The notes: generated by a model from the letters alone, not told the origin. A stretch of 64,000 nucleotides of DNA from Vibrio penaeicida (GCF_019977755.1 NZ_AP025144.1:3162001-3226000), one strand, 5' to 3'; counted from the stretch's first letter, positions 38,227-49,905 are shown. Program-made: numbers and translations.

Positions 38227-40800
38227 ATGCAAGAGCAATATAACCCGCAAGATATTGAACAGAAAGTTCAAAAGCACTGGGACGACAACAAAACGTTTGT
38301 TGTGAGCGAAGACCCGAATAAAGAAAAGTTTTACTGTCTCTCCATGTTCCCATACCCAAGTGGTCGTCTCCACATGGGTCACGTGCGTAACTACACCATC
38401 GGTGATGTGGTTTCTCGTTTTCAGCGCCTTCAAGGTAAAAACGTTATGCAACCAATTGGTTGGGATGCGTTTGGTCTGCCTGCTGAAAACGCTGCGGTTA
38501 AGAACAACACGGCTCCGGCTCCGTGGACATACGAAAACATCGAGTACATGAAAAACCAGCTTAAGCTATTGGGCTTTGGCTACGACTGGAATCGTGAACT
38601 CGCAACATGTACTCCTGAATACTACCGTTGGGAACAAGAGTTCTTCATTAAGCTTTACGAAAAAGGACTGGTTTACAAAAAGACCTCTTCTGTTAACTGG
38701 TGCCCTAACGACCAAACCGTGCTTGCTAACGAGCAGGTGGAAGATGGCTGTTGCTGGCGTTGTGATACACCTGTTGAGCAAAAAGAAATTCCTCAATGGT
38801 TCATTAAGATCACTGAATATGCACAAGAGCTTCTCGACGACCTAGATAATTTAGACGGTTGGCCTGAAATGGTGAAGACCATGCAGCGTAACTGGATTGG
38901 TCGCTCTGAAGGCGTTGAGCTACGCTTCTCGCTCAAAGACAACAAAGATTTGGAAGTGTACACAACACGTCCAGATACGTTGATGGGTGTGACGTACGTT
39001 GGCATTGCTGCTGGTCACCCTCTTGCCGCGAAAGCAGCAGAGAGCAACGCTGAACTCGCGGCATTCATCGAAGAATGTAAGAACAACAAAGTTGCCGAAG
39101 CTGAAATGGCCACGATGGAAAAGAAAGGCATGGCGACAGGTCTCACCGCCATCCACCCATTAAACGGTCGTGAAGTACCCATTTACGTCGCTAACTTCGT
39201 ATTAATGGATTACGGTACAGGTGCCGTCATGGCAGTGCCAGCTCACGACCAGCGTGATTATGAGTTCGCAACAAAATACGGTTTGGATATTGTTCCAGTC
39301 ATTAAACCCGCTGATGACAGTGAACTCAACATCTCTGAAGAAGCCTACACAGAGAAAGGCGTGCTGTTCGATTCAGGTGAATTTGACGGTCTCGAATTCC
39401 AAGCAGCATTCGATGCTATCGCTGCGAAGCTAGAAGCGGAAGGCAAAGGCAACAAAACCGTTAATTTCCGTTTGCGTGACTGGGGCGTATCTCGTCAACG
39501 TTACTGGGGAGCACCAATCCCGATGGTCACCACTGAAGACGGTGAAGTTCACCCAGTACCCGCTGACCAACTGCCAGTGATCCTTCCGGAAGATGTGGTC
39601 ATGGACGGCGTTACTAGCCCAATAAAAGCAGATAAAGAGTGGGCAAAAACCACGTTTAACGGCGAACCCGCTCTACGCGAGACAGATACATTCGATACGT
39701 TCATGGAATCTTCTTGGTACTACGCACGTTACTGTTCTCCACAAGCTGACGATATCCTCGATCCAGAAAAAGCAAACTATTGGCTGCCTGTGGATCAATA
39801 CGTCGGTGGTATTGAGCATGCGTGTATGCACCTTCTTTACTCTCGCTTCTTCCACAAGTTGCTTCGTGATGCTGGTTATGTCACATCAGATGAACCATTC
39901 AAGAAGCTTCTTTGTCAGGGTATGGTACTAGCGGATGCGTTCTACCATACGAATGAGAAAGGCACGAAAGAATGGATTGCGCCGACGGAAGTGAAAGTTG
40001 AGCGTGACGGTAAAGGTCGAATCGACTCTGCAATCGATAGCCAAGGTCGTAACGTTGAGCACTCAGGCATGATCAAAATGTCCAAGTCGAAAAACAACGG
40101 TATCGACCCACAAGAAATGGTGGATAAATACGGCGCGGACACCGTTCGCTTGTTCATGATGTTCGCCTCTCCAGCCGACATGACTCTCGAATGGCAAGAG
40201 TCTGGCGTTGAAGGTGCAAACCGCTTCTTGAAGCGTGTTTGGAAGCTAGTAAACGAGCACACATCAAAGGGCGCTGCTGAAGCCGTTGATGTAAGTGCGT
40301 TCAACGCCGATCAAAAAGCACTTCGTCGTGACGTTCATAAAGCGATTCAGAAAGTGACTGATGACGTATCTCGCCGCCAGACATTCAACACTGCAATCGC
40401 TGCAATCATGGAACTGATGAACAAGCTTGCGAAGGCTCCACAAGAGTCTGCTCAAGATCGTGCTATTCTGGATGAAGCGTTGAAAGCAGTCGTTACAATG
40501 CTATACCCAATCACTCCACACATCAGTTATGAAATGTGGGAAGCGCTAGGGGAATCTGACGTTGATAGCGCGACTTGGCCGACTTTCGATGAAAAAGCAC
40601 TGGTTGAAGACGAGAAACTTATCGTTGTCCAAGTTAACGGTAAACTGCGTGCAAAAATGACCGTTGCTGCTGACGCGTCGAAAGAACAAGTGGAAGAGCT
40701 TGGTTTGAACGATGAGAACGTTACTAAGTTCACAGAAGGAAAAACGATCCGTAAAGTCATTTACGTACCGGGTAAACTTCTGAACATTGTGGCAAACTGA
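38227..40800 (+). CDS. leuS: Leucyl-tRNA synthetase
   Basis: 857 residues. HIGH motif in [21 protein letters not shown], zinc-like insert [23 protein letters not shown]1 editing domain ([13 protein letters not shown], the T-rich hydrolytic strand; [15 protein letters not shown] with the editing Asp), [14 protein letters not shown] and KMSKS in [11 protein letters not shown]. It charges all tRNA-Leu, including the seven Leu-UAG genes in this window. Confidence 0.98.
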   Translation: MQEQYNPQDIEQKVQKHWDDNKTFVVSEDPNKEKFYCLSMFPYPSGRLHMGHVRNYTIGDVVSRFQRLQGKNVMQPIGWDAFGLPAENAAVKNNTAPAPWTYENIEYMKNQLKLLGFGYDWNRELATCTPEYYRWEQEFFIKLYEKGLVYKKTSSVNWCPNDQTVLANEQVEDGCCWRCDTPVEQKEIPQWFIKITEYAQELLDDLDNLDGWPEMVKTMQRNWIGRSEGVELRFSLKDNKDLEVYTTRPDTLMGVTYVGIAAGHPLAAKAAESNAELAAFIEECKNNKVAEAEMATMEKKGMATGLTAIHPLNGREVPIYVANFVLMDYGTGAVMAVPAHDQRDYEFATKYGLDIVPVIKPADDSELNISEEAYTEKGVLFDSGEFDGLEFQAAFDAIAAKLEAEGKGNKTVNFRLRDWGVSRQRYWGAPIPMVTTEDGEVHPVPADQLPVILPEDVVMDGVTSPIKADKEWAKTTFNGEPALRETDTFDTFMESSWYYARYCSPQADDILDPEKANYWLPVDQYVGGIEHACMHLLYSRFFHKLLRDAGYVTSDEPFKKLLCQGMVLADAFYHTNEKGTKEWIAPTEVKVERDGKGRIDSAIDSQGRNVEHSGMIKMSKSKNNGIDPQEMVDKYGADTVRLFMMFASPADMTLEWQESGVEGANRFLKRVWKLVNEHTSKGAAEAVDVSAFNADQKALRRDVHKAIQKVTDDVSRRQTFNTAIAAIMELMNKLAKAPQESAQDRAILDEALKAVVTMLYPITPHISYEMWEALGESDVDSATWPTFDEKALVEDEKLIVVQVNGKLRAKMTVAADASKEQVEELGLNDENVTKFTEGKTIRKVIYVPGKLLNIVAN

Positions 40801-40831
40801 TTGTCATAAAACCCAACCCATAAAAATAAGC

Positions 40832-40864
40832 AAACAGGGTGAATCATCACCCTGTTTGTTTTTA
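40832..40864 (+). terminator. Terminator after leuS
   Basis: Perfect 11-bp stem AAACAGGGTGA/TCACCCTGTTT with ATCA loop, then GTTTTTAT. It covers the most upstream in-frame start for lptE (GTG 40839), which is one reason to start lptE later. Confidence 0.88.
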
Positions 40865-40946
40865 TCGGCGTATTTTGATGAGTACATTGTGCGCATACGC
40901 AAACAGTGTTGTCATCAAAGTTAATCCGAATACTAGGAAACGATTT

Positions 40947-41564
40947 GTGAAGCGTGTTTCTTTTTCTCGCACCTTGCGTGCCTCTATTGTTCTTGTCTTG
41001 ACAACGGTGTTGTCTGCTTGTGGTTTTCATTTCCGAGATACGTACTTTCTTCCAGAAGAACTTTCTGAAATATCATTTACCAGCTTTGATTCTTATGGCT
41101 CATTAACGCGGTACGTCCGTGCTGAGTTGGATTTGAATGGCGTAGATGCCGTTGCCCCAAGAGAAGACATCCCAAACCTGCATTTAACCAGTGAGTCCAA
41201 TGGTGAACGCACTCTCTCTTTGTATCAGAACAGCCGTGCAGCAGAATATGAACTTACTTACGCGGCTTCGTATCGAGTGACAGTTCCAGGTGTTGGTAGC
41301 CAATCATTTACAACAACAGTCAACCGCAGCTTCTTGGATAACCCATTAACTGCCCTCGCTAAATCGACTGAAAAAGAAATGATTATTGATGAAATGCGTA
41401 AACAAGCCGCGAGACAAATCCTTCGTCAAATGGCGCGATTAAAAGCACAGCTTGATAAAAGCCAAAACGACATCAATAGCGAGAACCAAGAAGAAAGTAT
41501 GACGTTAGATCTCGGTGTGACACAGACAACGACTACAGAAAAAGTCTCGGCTGAGAACCAGTAA
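40947..41564 (+). CDS. lptE: LPS-assembly lipoprotein LptE
   Basis: Outer-membrane partner plug of LptD. GTG 40947 with AGGAAA nine bases upstream gives a 205-residue protein with a clean lipoprotein signal (SFSRTLRASIVLVLTTVLSAC) and mature start CGFHFRD, as in the family. The rest (LHLTSESNGERTLSL, AAEYELTYAASYRVTVPG, LTALAKSTEKEMIIDEMRKQAARQILRQM) fits RlpB/LptE. The acidic, Thr-rich tail (LGVTQTTTTEKVSAENQ) is longer than in E. coli. TAATG junction with holA. Confidence 0.92.
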   Translation: MKRVSFSRTLRASIVLVLTTVLSACGFHFRDTYFLPEELSEISFTSFDSYGSLTRYVRAELDLNGVDAVAPREDIPNLHLTSESNGERTLSLYQNSRAAEYELTYAASYRVTVPGVGSQSFTTTVNRSFLDNPLTALAKSTEKEMIIDEMRKQAARQILRQMARLKAQLDKSQNDINSENQEESMTLDLGVTQTTTTEKVSAENQ

Positions 41565-42589
41565 TGCGTATTTTTGCGGACAAACTTGCCGATCACTTAC
41601 CTCGATCTCAGCATGGTATTTTTTTGGTCTTTGGCAATGAACCATTGTTATTGCAAGAAAGCCGAGAAGCGATACAGCGACACGCGCAAAGCCTAGGGTT
41701 TGAAGAACGTCACCGTTTTGCGGTCGATGCTCAACTCGACTGGAACTTGGTGTACGACTGCTGTCAGGCATTGAGCCTATTCTCAGCTCGTCAGATCATC
41801 GAATTAGAGATTCCTGAAACCGGTGTAAATGCAGCAACAGGAAAAGAGCTTATTGGTTTAGCTGATAAGCTTCACCCTGATATTATGCTGGTAATCATTG
41901 GGCACAAGCTGACCAAGCAACAAGAAAATGCTAAATGGTTTAAAGCACTTTCTGCCAATGGTTGTGTTGTGACATGTCTAACTCCGGACACCCAACGACT
42001 ACCTCAATTTGTGCAACAACGCTGTCGTAAACTGAACCTCGTCCCTGATAATCAAGCAATACAAATGTTGGCGCAATGGCACGAAGGCAACCTATTGGCC
42101 CTTTCACAAAGTTTGGAAAAGTTAGCACTTCTCTATCCTGATGGTCAGTTAACGCTGCTGAGAGTCGAAGAAGCATTAAGTCGGCATAATCACTTTACGC
42201 CATTCCAATGGAGTGATGCATTGCTTGCCGGTCAGAGTAAGCGAGCGCAACGCATATTAAGACAACTTGAAGCCGAAGGTACTGAAGCCATCATTTTACT
42301 TCGTACTCTTCAGAAAGAATTGCTACTGATATTGGAAATGCATAAAGAATCCACCTCTCTACCATTGGGGAAAGTCTTCGATGCCCGTAGAATTTGGCAA
42401 ACTAAGCGTCCAATGTATTCCGCTGCACTGCAAAGGCTAGCGCCAACTGATATTCAAAAATTGCTCTCGTTGACAGCTCAAGCCGAAATAAATGCAAAAA
42501 CGCGCTATGACCGCCCAGTTTGGCTACTTCTGGCTCAAATTTCACTTCAATTTTGTGAGCCAAAGGCTACATTCAATATAGCGCTTTAA
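41564..42589 (+). CDS. holA: DNA polymerase III delta subunit
   Basis: 341 residues. Clamp-loader delta: FLVFGNEPLLLQESREAIQ, LFSARQIIELEIPE, KLTKQQENAKWFKALSANG, GNLLALSQSLEKLALLYPDG and RAQRILRQLEAEGTEAIILLRTLQKE match HolA. It opens the beta clamp. It overlaps lptE by one base, as in E. coli. The gene that follows in E. coli, nadD, is not here. Confidence 0.95.
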   Translation: MRIFADKLADHLPRSQHGIFLVFGNEPLLLQESREAIQRHAQSLGFEERHRFAVDAQLDWNLVYDCCQALSLFSARQIIELEIPETGVNAATGKELIGLADKLHPDIMLVIIGHKLTKQQENAKWFKALSANGCVVTCLTPDTQRLPQFVQQRCRKLNLVPDNQAIQMLAQWHEGNLLALSQSLEKLALLYPDGQLTLLRVEEALSRHNHFTPFQWSDALLAGQSKRAQRILRQLEAEGTEAIILLRTLQKELLLILEMHKESTSLPLGKVFDARRIWQTKRPMYSAALQRLAPTDIQKLLSLTAQAEINAKTRYDRPVWLLLAQISLQFCEPKATFNIAL

Positions 42590-42698
42590 CAGCCCAATAC
42601 CCTGGTTCCACAACACCAATAACTATTTCATTCAGATGCGAGCATCTTGGAATAACTTGAGTATAATAACGGTTAAATTTTTTTTAAGGTAAAAGACA

Positions 42699-43016
42699 TT
42701 GCAAGTACAAGATCTACGTGATTTTTTAGCGGATAAAGCAGACGATATGAAAGCAGAAGACATCGTGACCATTGATGTTCAAGGCAAATCCAGTGTTACA
42801 GACTTTATGGTTATCTGCACAGGAAACTCTAAGCGTCACGTAGCCTCGATAGCCGATCACGTCGCCAGTGAAGCGAAAAAAGCTGGGCTAGAACCGCTAG
42901 GTGTAGACGGCGAACAAGAAGGCGAATGGGTCGTTGTCGATATGGGTTCTACCATGGTTCACGTAATGCAAGAAGACCAGCGAGAGCTGTACCAGCTTGA
43001 GAAACTCTGGAGCTAA
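42699..43016 (+). CDS. rsfS: Ribosome silencing factor RsfS
   Basis: 105 residues, collinear with E. coli Rsf[64 protein letters not shown]. Binds uL14 and blocks subunit joining in starvation. TTG start at 42699 with AAGG upstream; TATAAT at 42662-42667 may be its promoter. Four-base gap to rlmH. Confidence 0.96.
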   Translation: MQVQDLRDFLADKADDMKAEDIVTIDVQGKSSVTDFMVICTGNSKRHVASIADHVASEAKKAGLEPLGVDGEQEGEWVVVDMGSTMVHVMQEDQRELYQLEKLWS

Positions 43017-43019
43017 TCG

Positions 43020-43490
43020 TTGAAGATTCAACTTATTGCCGTTGGCACGAAAATGCCAAAGTGGGTGGAAGAAGGGTTTAAAGAATATAAACGCAGGTTC
43101 CCCCACGACATGCCTTTGGAATTGATTGAAATCCCAGCAGGTAAGCGTGGAAAAAATGCTGATATTGCAAGAATTCTGCAAAAAGAAGGCGAAGCGATGT
43201 TGGCGGCAGTGCCAAAAGGCAATCGAATTGTTACTCTGGACATTCCGGGTAAGCGCTGGGATACAGAGCAACTTGCAGGACAATTGGAAGCTTGGAAACT
43301 AGATGCACGAGATGTATCGATTCTAATCGGTGGTCCTGAAGGTTTAGCGCCAGCTTGCAAAGCGGCTGCCGAACAAAGCTGGTCTTTGTCACCTCTTACG
43401 CTGCCTCATCCATTAGTTCGAGTTGTTATGGCAGAAAGCCTATACCGAGCTTGGAGCATTACCGCTAACCACCCCTATCATCGAGAATAA
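43020..43490 (+). CDS. rlmH: 23S rRNA pseudouridine1915 N3-methyltransferase RlmH
   Basis: 156-residue SPOUT methyltransferase: [64 protein letters not shown] (trefoil knot) and [21 protein letters not shown] start at 43020, three bases past the rsfS stop; no ATG is available. Confidence 0.97.
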   Translation: MKIQLIAVGTKMPKWVEEGFKEYKRRFPHDMPLELIEIPAGKRGKNADIARILQKEGEAMLAAVPKGNRIVTLDIPGKRWDTEQLAGQLEAWKLDARDVSILIGGPEGLAPACKAAAEQSWSLSPLTLPHPLVRVVMAESLYRAWSITANHPYHRE

Positions 43491-43496
43491 CGCTAG

Positions 43497-45380
43497 ATGA
43501 GACGTCAGCGCACCCAAATCCGAGATTACACCGCCGAGTCCGCCCTATTCTCGCGACGCGCCTTAGTCGCCTTTATGGGCATTGTGGCGCTTATGGGTGT
43601 GCTTCTCGTCAACTTATACAACATTCAAGTCAACCAGTTTCAAGACTACAAAACCCGCTCTAATGACAACCGTATAAAAGTGGTGCCTATCGCCCCTAAC
43701 CGCGGATTGATCTACGATCGCAATGGTATTCTACTCGCTGAAAACCGCCCCATCTTTAGCCTTGAACTTACGCCTGAAAAAATCAAAGACATTGACGAAA
43801 CCATTATTCAGTTGCGTACTTTTCTTGATATCTCTGAAGAGCGTGTTACTCGCTTCCACAAGGAACGTAAGCGTACTCGGCGATTTAAATCCGTACCACT
43901 TTTAAACCAGTTAACGGAAGAACAAGTCGCTCTATTTTCTGTGAATCAGCATCGCTTTCCTGGTGTAGAAGTGAACGCTACGCTAAAACGCTATTATCCA
44001 TATGGAAAGGTACTGACTCATGTGTTGGGCTATGTATCTCGAATTAATGATCGTGATTTACAACGCTTAGAGCGCGAAGATAAAGTCGCCAATTATCAAG
44101 CAACCCGAGATATTGGTAAGCTTGGTATCGAACGTTTTTATGAAGACCTACTTCACGGTACGGCTGGTTACCAAGAAGTTGAAGTGAACAACCGTGGCCG
44201 TATTATTCGCACATTAAAATACGTACCACCGGTTCCCGGGCAAGATATCGTCCTCAACCTAGACATTAAATTACAACAGTATTTATATGGTTTGCTGGAT
44301 GGTCGAAGAGGTTCGGCAATTTTGCTCGACCCAACCGATAACGGGGTTTTAGCGATGCTTTCTAGCCCAAGCTACGACCCGAACTCTTTCGTACATGGGA
44401 TTTCCGGCAAAGACTATCGCGCCTTATTAGAAGACAAAGACCGACCTTTAGTTAACCGCGCAACCCTTGGAATTTATCCGCCAGCATCTACAGTGAAGCC
44501 ATTTATCGCAGTGGCAGCACTTCAAGAAAAAGTCATTACGACAAAAACCACACGTAATGATCCAGGGTACTGGCGTATTCCTAACTCGAAAACTCGACCA
44601 TTTCGAGACTGGTTACGTTGGGGACACGGTCGTGTCGATATACTGAAATCAATCGAGGAATCAGTGGATACCTTTTATTATCAAATTGCCTACGACATGG
44701 GGATTGATCGCATCTCCACTTGGATGATGTTGTTTGGATTTGGTGACTTTACGGGTATCGATATTCATGAAGAAAGTAAAGCCAACATGCCAACCCGAGA
44801 ATGGAAAATGGCGCGTCATCGCCAACCTTGGTACCAAGGTGATACGATCCCTGTAGGCATCGGACAAGGCTACTGGACAGCGACCCCAATGCAAATAGCG
44901 AAAGCTACTTCCGTGTTGGTGAACAAAGGTGAAGTTATTGCTCCTCACCTGCTTAGAGCGACCATTGATAAAACTCAAGAACCTCATGTCACTACAGCCG
45001 CACCTATTGAATCTTACCCACCGGTTGAAGGCGTATCTAAACGCTATTGGAATGTTGCTTTAGAAGGAATGCGCCTAGCAAACCACGGTAAAAAAGGAAC
45101 GGCCCGACGAGCTTTCGCGAAAGCAAAATACGTAACGGGTGGCAAATCGGGCACAGCGCAGGTGTTTGGGCTCAAAGAAGACGAAGAATACAACGCCGAC
45201 GAACTGGCAGAGCACTTGAGAGACCACGCTCTGTACACAGGATTTGCTCCATTTGATGATCCAGAAGTGATAGTAACGGTTGTATTGGAAAACGCAGGGG
45301 GTGGCTCTTCAAACGGTGCACCTGTTGCACGAGAGATCTTCGACCACGTTTTAATTGACAGCAAAGATGGGAATAAATAA
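43497..45380 (+). CDS. mrdA: Penicillin-binding protein 2 (peptidoglycan transpeptidase)
   Basis: 627-residue class B PBP for cell elongation. Short cytoplasmic tail, one TM helix ([20 protein letters not shown]), pedestal domain with [20 protein letters not shown], then transpeptidase motifs S-x-x-K in [15 protein letters not shown] in [11 protein letters not shown], and K-S-G-T in [11 protein letters not shown]. Followed with a one-base overlap by rodA, its SEDS partner. Confidence 0.97.
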   Translation: MRRQRTQIRDYTAESALFSRRALVAFMGIVALMGVLLVNLYNIQVNQFQDYKTRSNDNRIKVVPIAPNRGLIYDRNGILLAENRPIFSLELTPEKIKDIDETIIQLRTFLDISEERVTRFHKERKRTRRFKSVPLLNQLTEEQVALFSVNQHRFPGVEVNATLKRYYPYGKVLTHVLGYVSRINDRDLQRLEREDKVANYQATRDIGKLGIERFYEDLLHGTAGYQEVEVNNRGRIIRTLKYVPPVPGQDIVLNLDIKLQQYLYGLLDGRRGSAILLDPTDNGVLAMLSSPSYDPNSFVHGISGKDYRALLEDKDRPLVNRATLGIYPPASTVKPFIAVAALQEKVITTKTTRNDPGYWRIPNSKTRPFRDWLRWGHGRVDILKSIEESVDTFYYQIAYDMGIDRISTWMMLFGFGDFTGIDIHEESKANMPTREWKMARHRQPWYQGDTIPVGIGQGYWTATPMQIAKATSVLVNKGEVIAPHLLRATIDKTQEPHVTTAAPIESYPPVEGVSKRYWNVALEGMRLANHGKKGTARRAFAKAKYVTGGKSGTAQVFGLKEDEEYNADELAEHLRDHALYTGFAPFDDPEVIVTVVLENAGGGSSNGAPVAREIFDHVLIDSKDGNK

Positions 45381-46501
45381 TGCGGTTTGACCCTTCTACC
45401 GGAAGAAATCGTTCCTTTTTCGATAAACTCCATATCGACTTGCCCATGTTGCTTGGGTTATTGCTGCTTATGTGCTTTGGGCTGGTAGTTATGTACAGTG
45501 CCAGTGGACAAAGCCTCGCGATGATGGACAGACAAGCCATGAGAATGGGGTTGTCTCTTGTCGTGATGTTGCTGCTCGCACAGATCCCACCACGCACCTA
45601 TGAAACCGCCGCACCATTGCTGTTTTTTGTTGGGATATTACTATTGTTAGGGGTTTTATTTTTCGGAGAAGCATCTAAAGGAGCCCAGCGATGGTTAAAC
45701 CTTGGTTTTGTGCGTTTCCAGCCTTCTGAGTTATTGAAACTCGCCGTACCACTCATGGTGGCGAGGTACATTGGTAAGCGTTCACTCCCCCCTACATTTA
45801 AGACACTGATCGCCTCACTATTGATGGTTTTCATTCCAACAATACTCATTGCCAAGCAACCCGACTTAGGAACCTCTATCCTCATCGCTGCGTCAGGGAT
45901 TTTTGTTATTTTCCTTGCAGGAATAAGCTGGAAGATCATCACGGCTGCGGCCGTTGCACTCGGTGCCTTCATCCCAATTCTTTGGTTCTTCTTGATGAGA
46001 GAGTATCAAAAGGTTCGCGTAAGAACCTTGTTTGACCCTGAATCTGATCCATTGGGCGCAGGCTATCACATCATTCAAAGTAAAATTGCCATTGGTTCTG
46101 GCGGTTTATCCGGAAAAGGCTGGTTGCAAGGAACTCAGTCGCAACTTGAATTCTTACCAGAGCGTCATACTGACTTCATCTTTGCCGTCGTTGCCGAAGA
46201 ATGGGGCATGATTGGTGTGGTCGCGCTACTTTGCATCTACCTGTTTATAATTGGTCGTGGTCTGTTTTTAGCCAGTAAAGCGCAAACCGCTTTTGGTCGA
46301 ATGATGGCGGGCAGTGTTGTTCTTAGTTTTTTTGTTTACGTTTTTGTAAACATAGGTATGGTGAGTGGCATTCTTCCCGTTGTAGGTGTACCACTGCCTT
46401 TGATTAGCTATGGAGGCACATCCATGGTAACGCTAATGGCCGGGTTTGGCATTCTGATGTCGATTCACACTCACCGTAAAATGCTCTCTAAGGCGAACTG
46501 A
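45380..46501 (+). CDS. mrdB: Rod-shape SEDS glycosyltransferase RodA
   Basis: 373 residues, about ten membrane segments. SEDS hallmarks: [80 protein letters not shown] in pieces, and [14 protein letters not shown]. Polymerises peptidoglycan with PBP2. One-base overlaps with mrdA and rlpA on both sides. Confidence 0.97.
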   Translation: MRFDPSTGRNRSFFDKLHIDLPMLLGLLLLMCFGLVVMYSASGQSLAMMDRQAMRMGLSLVVMLLLAQIPPRTYETAAPLLFFVGILLLLGVLFFGEASKGAQRWLNLGFVRFQPSELLKLAVPLMVARYIGKRSLPPTFKTLIASLLMVFIPTILIAKQPDLGTSILIAASGIFVIFLAGISWKIITAAAVALGAFIPILWFFLMREYQKVRVRTLFDPESDPLGAGYHIIQSKIAIGSGGLSGKGWLQGTQSQLEFLPERHTDFIFAVVAEEWGMIGVVALLCIYLFIIGRGLFLASKAQTAFGRMMAGSVVLSFFVYVFVNIGMVSGILPVVGVPLPLISYGGTSMVTLMAGFGILMSIHTHRKMLSKAN

Positions 46502-47295
46502 TGGCTTTTAGAATTTACTCACTTATCGTAATTTTAATACTGGCTTTAACTGGCTGTACAAGCCCAGACAAAGGCAGGTACACCATAGATGACGATGTCG
46601 CCCCTGAAGTGCCTCTTTCTGTTGAACATATTGAAGATGCTCATCCGGTTTATGAACCCATCAGTTTAGGCGGCAACAAAGACTACAGCTTACTGGGTGG
46701 CTCATACAAGATTGTTAAAGAGCCAGAAGGATTTACTCAAGAAGGTAAAGCGTCTTGGTATGGTAAAAAGTTTCATGGTCACCTAACGTCTAACGGTGAA
46801 ATATACGACATGTATTCTATGTCAGCAGCACATAAGACTTTACCTCTTCCAAGTTACGTCAAGGTACTGAACAAAGACAACGGAAAAGCGGCTATTGTCC
46901 GCATTAACGACCGAGGTCCATTTCATGAAGGGCGTATTATTGATTTAAGCTACGCAGCGGCATACAAGTTAGGCGTTGTTCAGACGGGGACTGCAAATGT
47001 AAAAATTGAGTACATATCTGTAAGCCGTGAAAATACATCGCTCGTTGCGCAGAAGAAATTGCCAAGGTTTGTTATTCAAGTTGCCGCATCAAAAGATGAA
47101 GACAAAGCCCGAACTTTAGCGAAATCTTTGGGTCAAAGCCTATCAGTACGCAGTTATACAGAAGGGTCAAAAAAGATACATCGTATTTTTTTAGGTCCAT
47201 TTAATGACCAAGAATTAACGCAAAAAACGTTATCTCAAGTACACTCACAAGGCTACCCCACCGCGTTCATTAAACAAGTGAAACAGAATCCTTAG
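46501..47295 (+). CDS. rlpA: Septal-ring lytic lipoprotein RlpA
   Basis: 264 residues. Lipobox LALTGC, then a double-psi beta-barrel (GKASWYGKKFHGHLTSNGE, MSAAHKTLPLPSYVKV, VRINDRGPFHEGRIIDLS) and a C-terminal SPOR domain (FVIQVAASKDEDKARTLAKS, HRIFLGPF). RlpA cuts denuded glycan strands. Starts on the stop of rodA (TGATG). Confidence 0.95.
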   Translation: MAFRIYSLIVILILALTGCTSPDKGRYTIDDDVAPEVPLSVEHIEDAHPVYEPISLGGNKDYSLLGGSYKIVKEPEGFTQEGKASWYGKKFHGHLTSNGEIYDMYSMSAAHKTLPLPSYVKVLNKDNGKAAIVRINDRGPFHEGRIIDLSYAAAYKLGVVQTGTANVKIEYISVSRENTSLVAQKKLPRFVIQVAASKDEDKARTLAKSLGQSLSVRSYTEGSKKIHRIFLGPFNDQELTQKTLSQVHSQGYPTAFIKQVKQNP

Positions 47296-47401
47296 GGACA
47301 AACGGGTTAATTTGTGCAACAGTAAGCTTCTGACTTATCAGAATGATTCTGCTAAGATACGAACGTTCAGCATTAAACAATCAGACTAACAACTAATACC
47401 A

Positions 47402-48586
47402 ATGAAAAAATCTGTGAAATCTATTAAATCTTTGTTTGTCACTTCAGCAATCGTGTCAGCAACTTTCGCTTCTCCTGCATTCTCGGCTCCTATTGTAGTC
47501 CCAGATGCACCTGAAATCGCCGCTAAAGGTTTCGTGCTCATGGACTTCCATTCCGGTAAAGTTCTGGCAGAAAAAGAGGCGAACACACGTTTGTCCCCAG
47601 CAAGTCTTACCAAGATGATGACCAGCTATGTCATTGGTCAAGAGCTTGAACGCGGTAACATTTCGCTGTCTGATAAAGTGGTCATTAGTAAGAATGCGTG
47701 GGCGAAAAATTTCCCTGATTCTTCAAAAATGTTCATTGAGGTGGGCACTACGGTAACCGTTGATGATCTAAACCGCGGCATCATCATTCAGTCAGGTAAC
47801 GACGCTTGTGTCGCCATGGCTGAACATGTTGCAGGATCTGAAGACGCGTTTGTAGACCTTATGAATGCGTGGGCTAAGTCGATTGGTATGGAAGATACCA
47901 ACTTCGCCAATGTACATGGCTTGGATAATCCAGACCTTTTCTCAACGCCTTACGATATGGCACTGCTTGGTCAGGCTCTTATTCGTGATGTACCAGATGA
48001 ATACCGCATCTACGCCGAAAAACAGTTTACTTACAATGGTATAACCCAATACAACCGTAACGGCTTGCTTTGGGATAAAAGCATGAACGTTGACGGCATC
48101 AAAACCGGGCACACTAGCAAAGCTGGCTACAGTTTGGTGAGCTCTGCAACTGAAGGCAAAATGCGCTTAGTCGCCGTTGTAATGGGAGCAAAAAATGCTA
48201 ACGCTCGTAAGGCGGAAAGCAAGAAACTGCTCAACTACGGATTCCGCTTTTTTGAAACGGTTTCCCCACACAAATCAGGGGAAACTTTCGTTAGCGAAAA
48301 AATCTGGATGGGTGACAAAGACTCAGTTGCTCTAGGTGTTGCCGAAGATACCTACGTTACCCTTCCTCGTGGTCAGGCGAAAAACATGACTGCCAACTTC
48401 GTATTAGAAAAAGAACTTCAGGCCCCGATTCGCAAAGGCGACGTGGTTGGACGTTTGTTCTACCAAGTTGAAGGTGACGACATCGCTGAATACCCACTTC
48501 TAGCGCTAGAAAATGTAGAAGAAGGCAGCCTATTTAGCCGCTTAATTGATTACATTGTCTTGCTGTTCAAGAGCTGGTTTAGCTAA
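47402..48586 (+). CDS. dacA: D-alanyl-D-alanine carboxypeptidase (PBP5/6 type)
   Basis: 394 residues with signal peptide (ending PAFSA), the SxxK motif SPASLTKM, SGN in IQSGNDACVAMAE, and KTG in DGIKTGHTSKAGYSL. A C-terminal beta domain and an amphipathic tail (LFSRLIDYIVLLFKSWFS) that anchors PBP5/6 to the inner membrane are present. Trims the fifth D-Ala of stem peptides. Confidence 0.97.
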   Translation: MKKSVKSIKSLFVTSAIVSATFASPAFSAPIVVPDAPEIAAKGFVLMDFHSGKVLAEKEANTRLSPASLTKMMTSYVIGQELERGNISLSDKVVISKNAWAKNFPDSSKMFIEVGTTVTVDDLNRGIIIQSGNDACVAMAEHVAGSEDAFVDLMNAWAKSIGMEDTNFANVHGLDNPDLFSTPYDMALLGQALIRDVPDEYRIYAEKQFTYNGITQYNRNGLLWDKSMNVDGIKTGHTSKAGYSLVSSATEGKMRLVAVVMGAKNANARKAESKKLLNYGFRFFETVSPHKSGETFVSEKIWMGDKDSVALGVAEDTYVTLPRGQAKNMTANFVLEKELQAPIRKGDVVGRLFYQVEGDDIAEYPLLALENVEEGSLFSRLIDYIVLLFKSWFS

Positions 48587-48614
48587 GTTTAGCGTATCTA
48601 ATACTTAATTATTG

Positions 48615-48637
48615 AAAGCCGCGTTAGCGGCTTTTTT
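48615..48637 (+). terminator. Terminator after dacA
   Basis: AAAGCCGC/GCGGCTTT with GTTA loop and six T. Confidence 0.85.
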
Positions 48638-48737
48638 GCATCATAATGTGAGGGTACACTGATGTAACTTGAGATCCGTTACATTTGGCAGTACTATTTC
48701 GCACCGCAATATCGAATACTAAATCGGAGTTCTCGCA

Positions 48738-49016
48738 ATGTTGAATATCAACTCAGACGCTAAACTAAAAGACCTGCTTGAGTTCCCTTGTCAGTTTACT
48801 TACAAGGTAATGGGCTACGCAAAACCAGAACTGCCAGAGCTTGTGTTAGAAGTCATTCAACGTCACGCTCCTGGCGACTACAGCCCTACCGTTAAGCCAA
48901 GTGGAAAAGGGACATACAACTCCGTCTCTATTACCATCACAGCGACTTCTATCGAGCAAGTAGAATCACTCTACAAAGAGTTAGGCGATATCGACATCGT
49001 ACGCATGGTACTTTAG
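48738..49016 (+). CDS. ybeD: YbeD/DUF493 family protein
   Basis: 92 residues, ACT-like ferredoxin fold: [70 protein letters not shown]. Conserved between dacA and lipB; role unknown, an allosteric or lipoate-linked role is only inferred from context. Start ATG with TCGGAG upstream. Confidence 0.94.
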   Translation: MLNINSDAKLKDLLEFPCQFTYKVMGYAKPELPELVLEVIQRHAPGDYSPTVKPSGKGTYNSVSITITATSIEQVESLYKELGDIDIVRMVL

Positions 49017-49058
49017 GTAAGCATAGTACTTTAGCCTCTAACTATTTAGCTCGAATTG

Positions 49059-49086
49059 AAACAGCGACTTATTAGTCGCTGTTTTT
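49059..49086 (+). terminator. Terminator after ybeD
   Basis: AAACAGCGACT/AGTCGCTGTTT with TATT loop followed by TTCTAGG; A-rich on the other side. Confidence 0.75.
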
Positions 49087-49245
49087 CTAGGGTTTATTAC
49101 CCTATCCATAGTACCAACTCTCTAATTTCCAGCATGGAATTCTAGCTTAGATGTAAAATCCATGTCGCTTATGTGTAGTTAGATTGGTTAAAGAAGTTTA
49201 TAATCCGTTTACTTTTATCGTTCTTATTTCAAAGGATCTTTTAGT

Positions 49246-49905
49246 TTGCTTGAAGTCAAAGACCAGTTAGTCGTTAAAAAGCTAGGTCGACAAGATTACC
49301 TACCCATTTGGCAAGCCATGCATGACTTTACTGATACTCGTGATGAAGAAACGGGCGACCAAGTTTGGCTTGTAGAACACAACCCAGTTTTTACTCAAGG
49401 TCAAGCAGGCAAAACAGAGCATCTAATTGATACTGGCGATATCCCAGTAGTACAGAGCGATCGTGGTGGTCAAGTTACCTATCATGGTCCGGGTCAGGTT
49501 GTGGCTTATTTCCTATTAAACCTGCGCCGGCGCTCATTGGGAGTAAGAGACTTAGTCACTCATATCGAAAATCTGGTTATTAATACACTGAAGCAATATG
49601 ATATAGAGTCCGAAGCAAAACCAGATGCTCCGGGCGTTTATGTGAGTGATAAAAAGATTTGTTCGCTGGGGCTACGCATTCGAAAAGGTTGTTCTTTTCA
49701 TGGACTCGCCTTAAATGTAAATATGGATCTCTCGCCATTTCTGCGTATTAACCCATGTGGCTACCAAGGATTGGAAATGGTCCAAATCAGCGATTTTAAC
49801 AGTGATACTGAAGTGAGCAGCGTTGAAACAACGCTGATTGAAGAGCTTGTTGCACTGCTGGGCTACAAGCAAGTCGAAATTATTACAGAAAGCAAATCAT
49901 CATGA
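49246..49905 (+). CDS. lipB: Octanoyl-[ACP]:protein octanoyltransferase
   Basis: 219 residues. [52 protein letters not shown] (catalytic Lys) and NPCGYQGL (catalytic Cys) are the family signature. Transfers octanoate from ACP to lipoyl domains. TTG start at 49246 with AAAGGAT upstream. ATGA overlap with lipA. Confidence 0.95.
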   Translation: MLEVKDQLVVKKLGRQDYLPIWQAMHDFTDTRDEETGDQVWLVEHNPVFTQGQAGKTEHLIDTGDIPVVQSDRGGQVTYHGPGQVVAYFLLNLRRRSLGVRDLVTHIENLVINTLKQYDIESEAKPDAPGVYVSDKKICSLGLRIRKGCSFHGLALNVNMDLSPFLRINPCGYQGLEMVQISDFNSDTEVSSVETTLIEELVALLGYKQVEIITESKSS

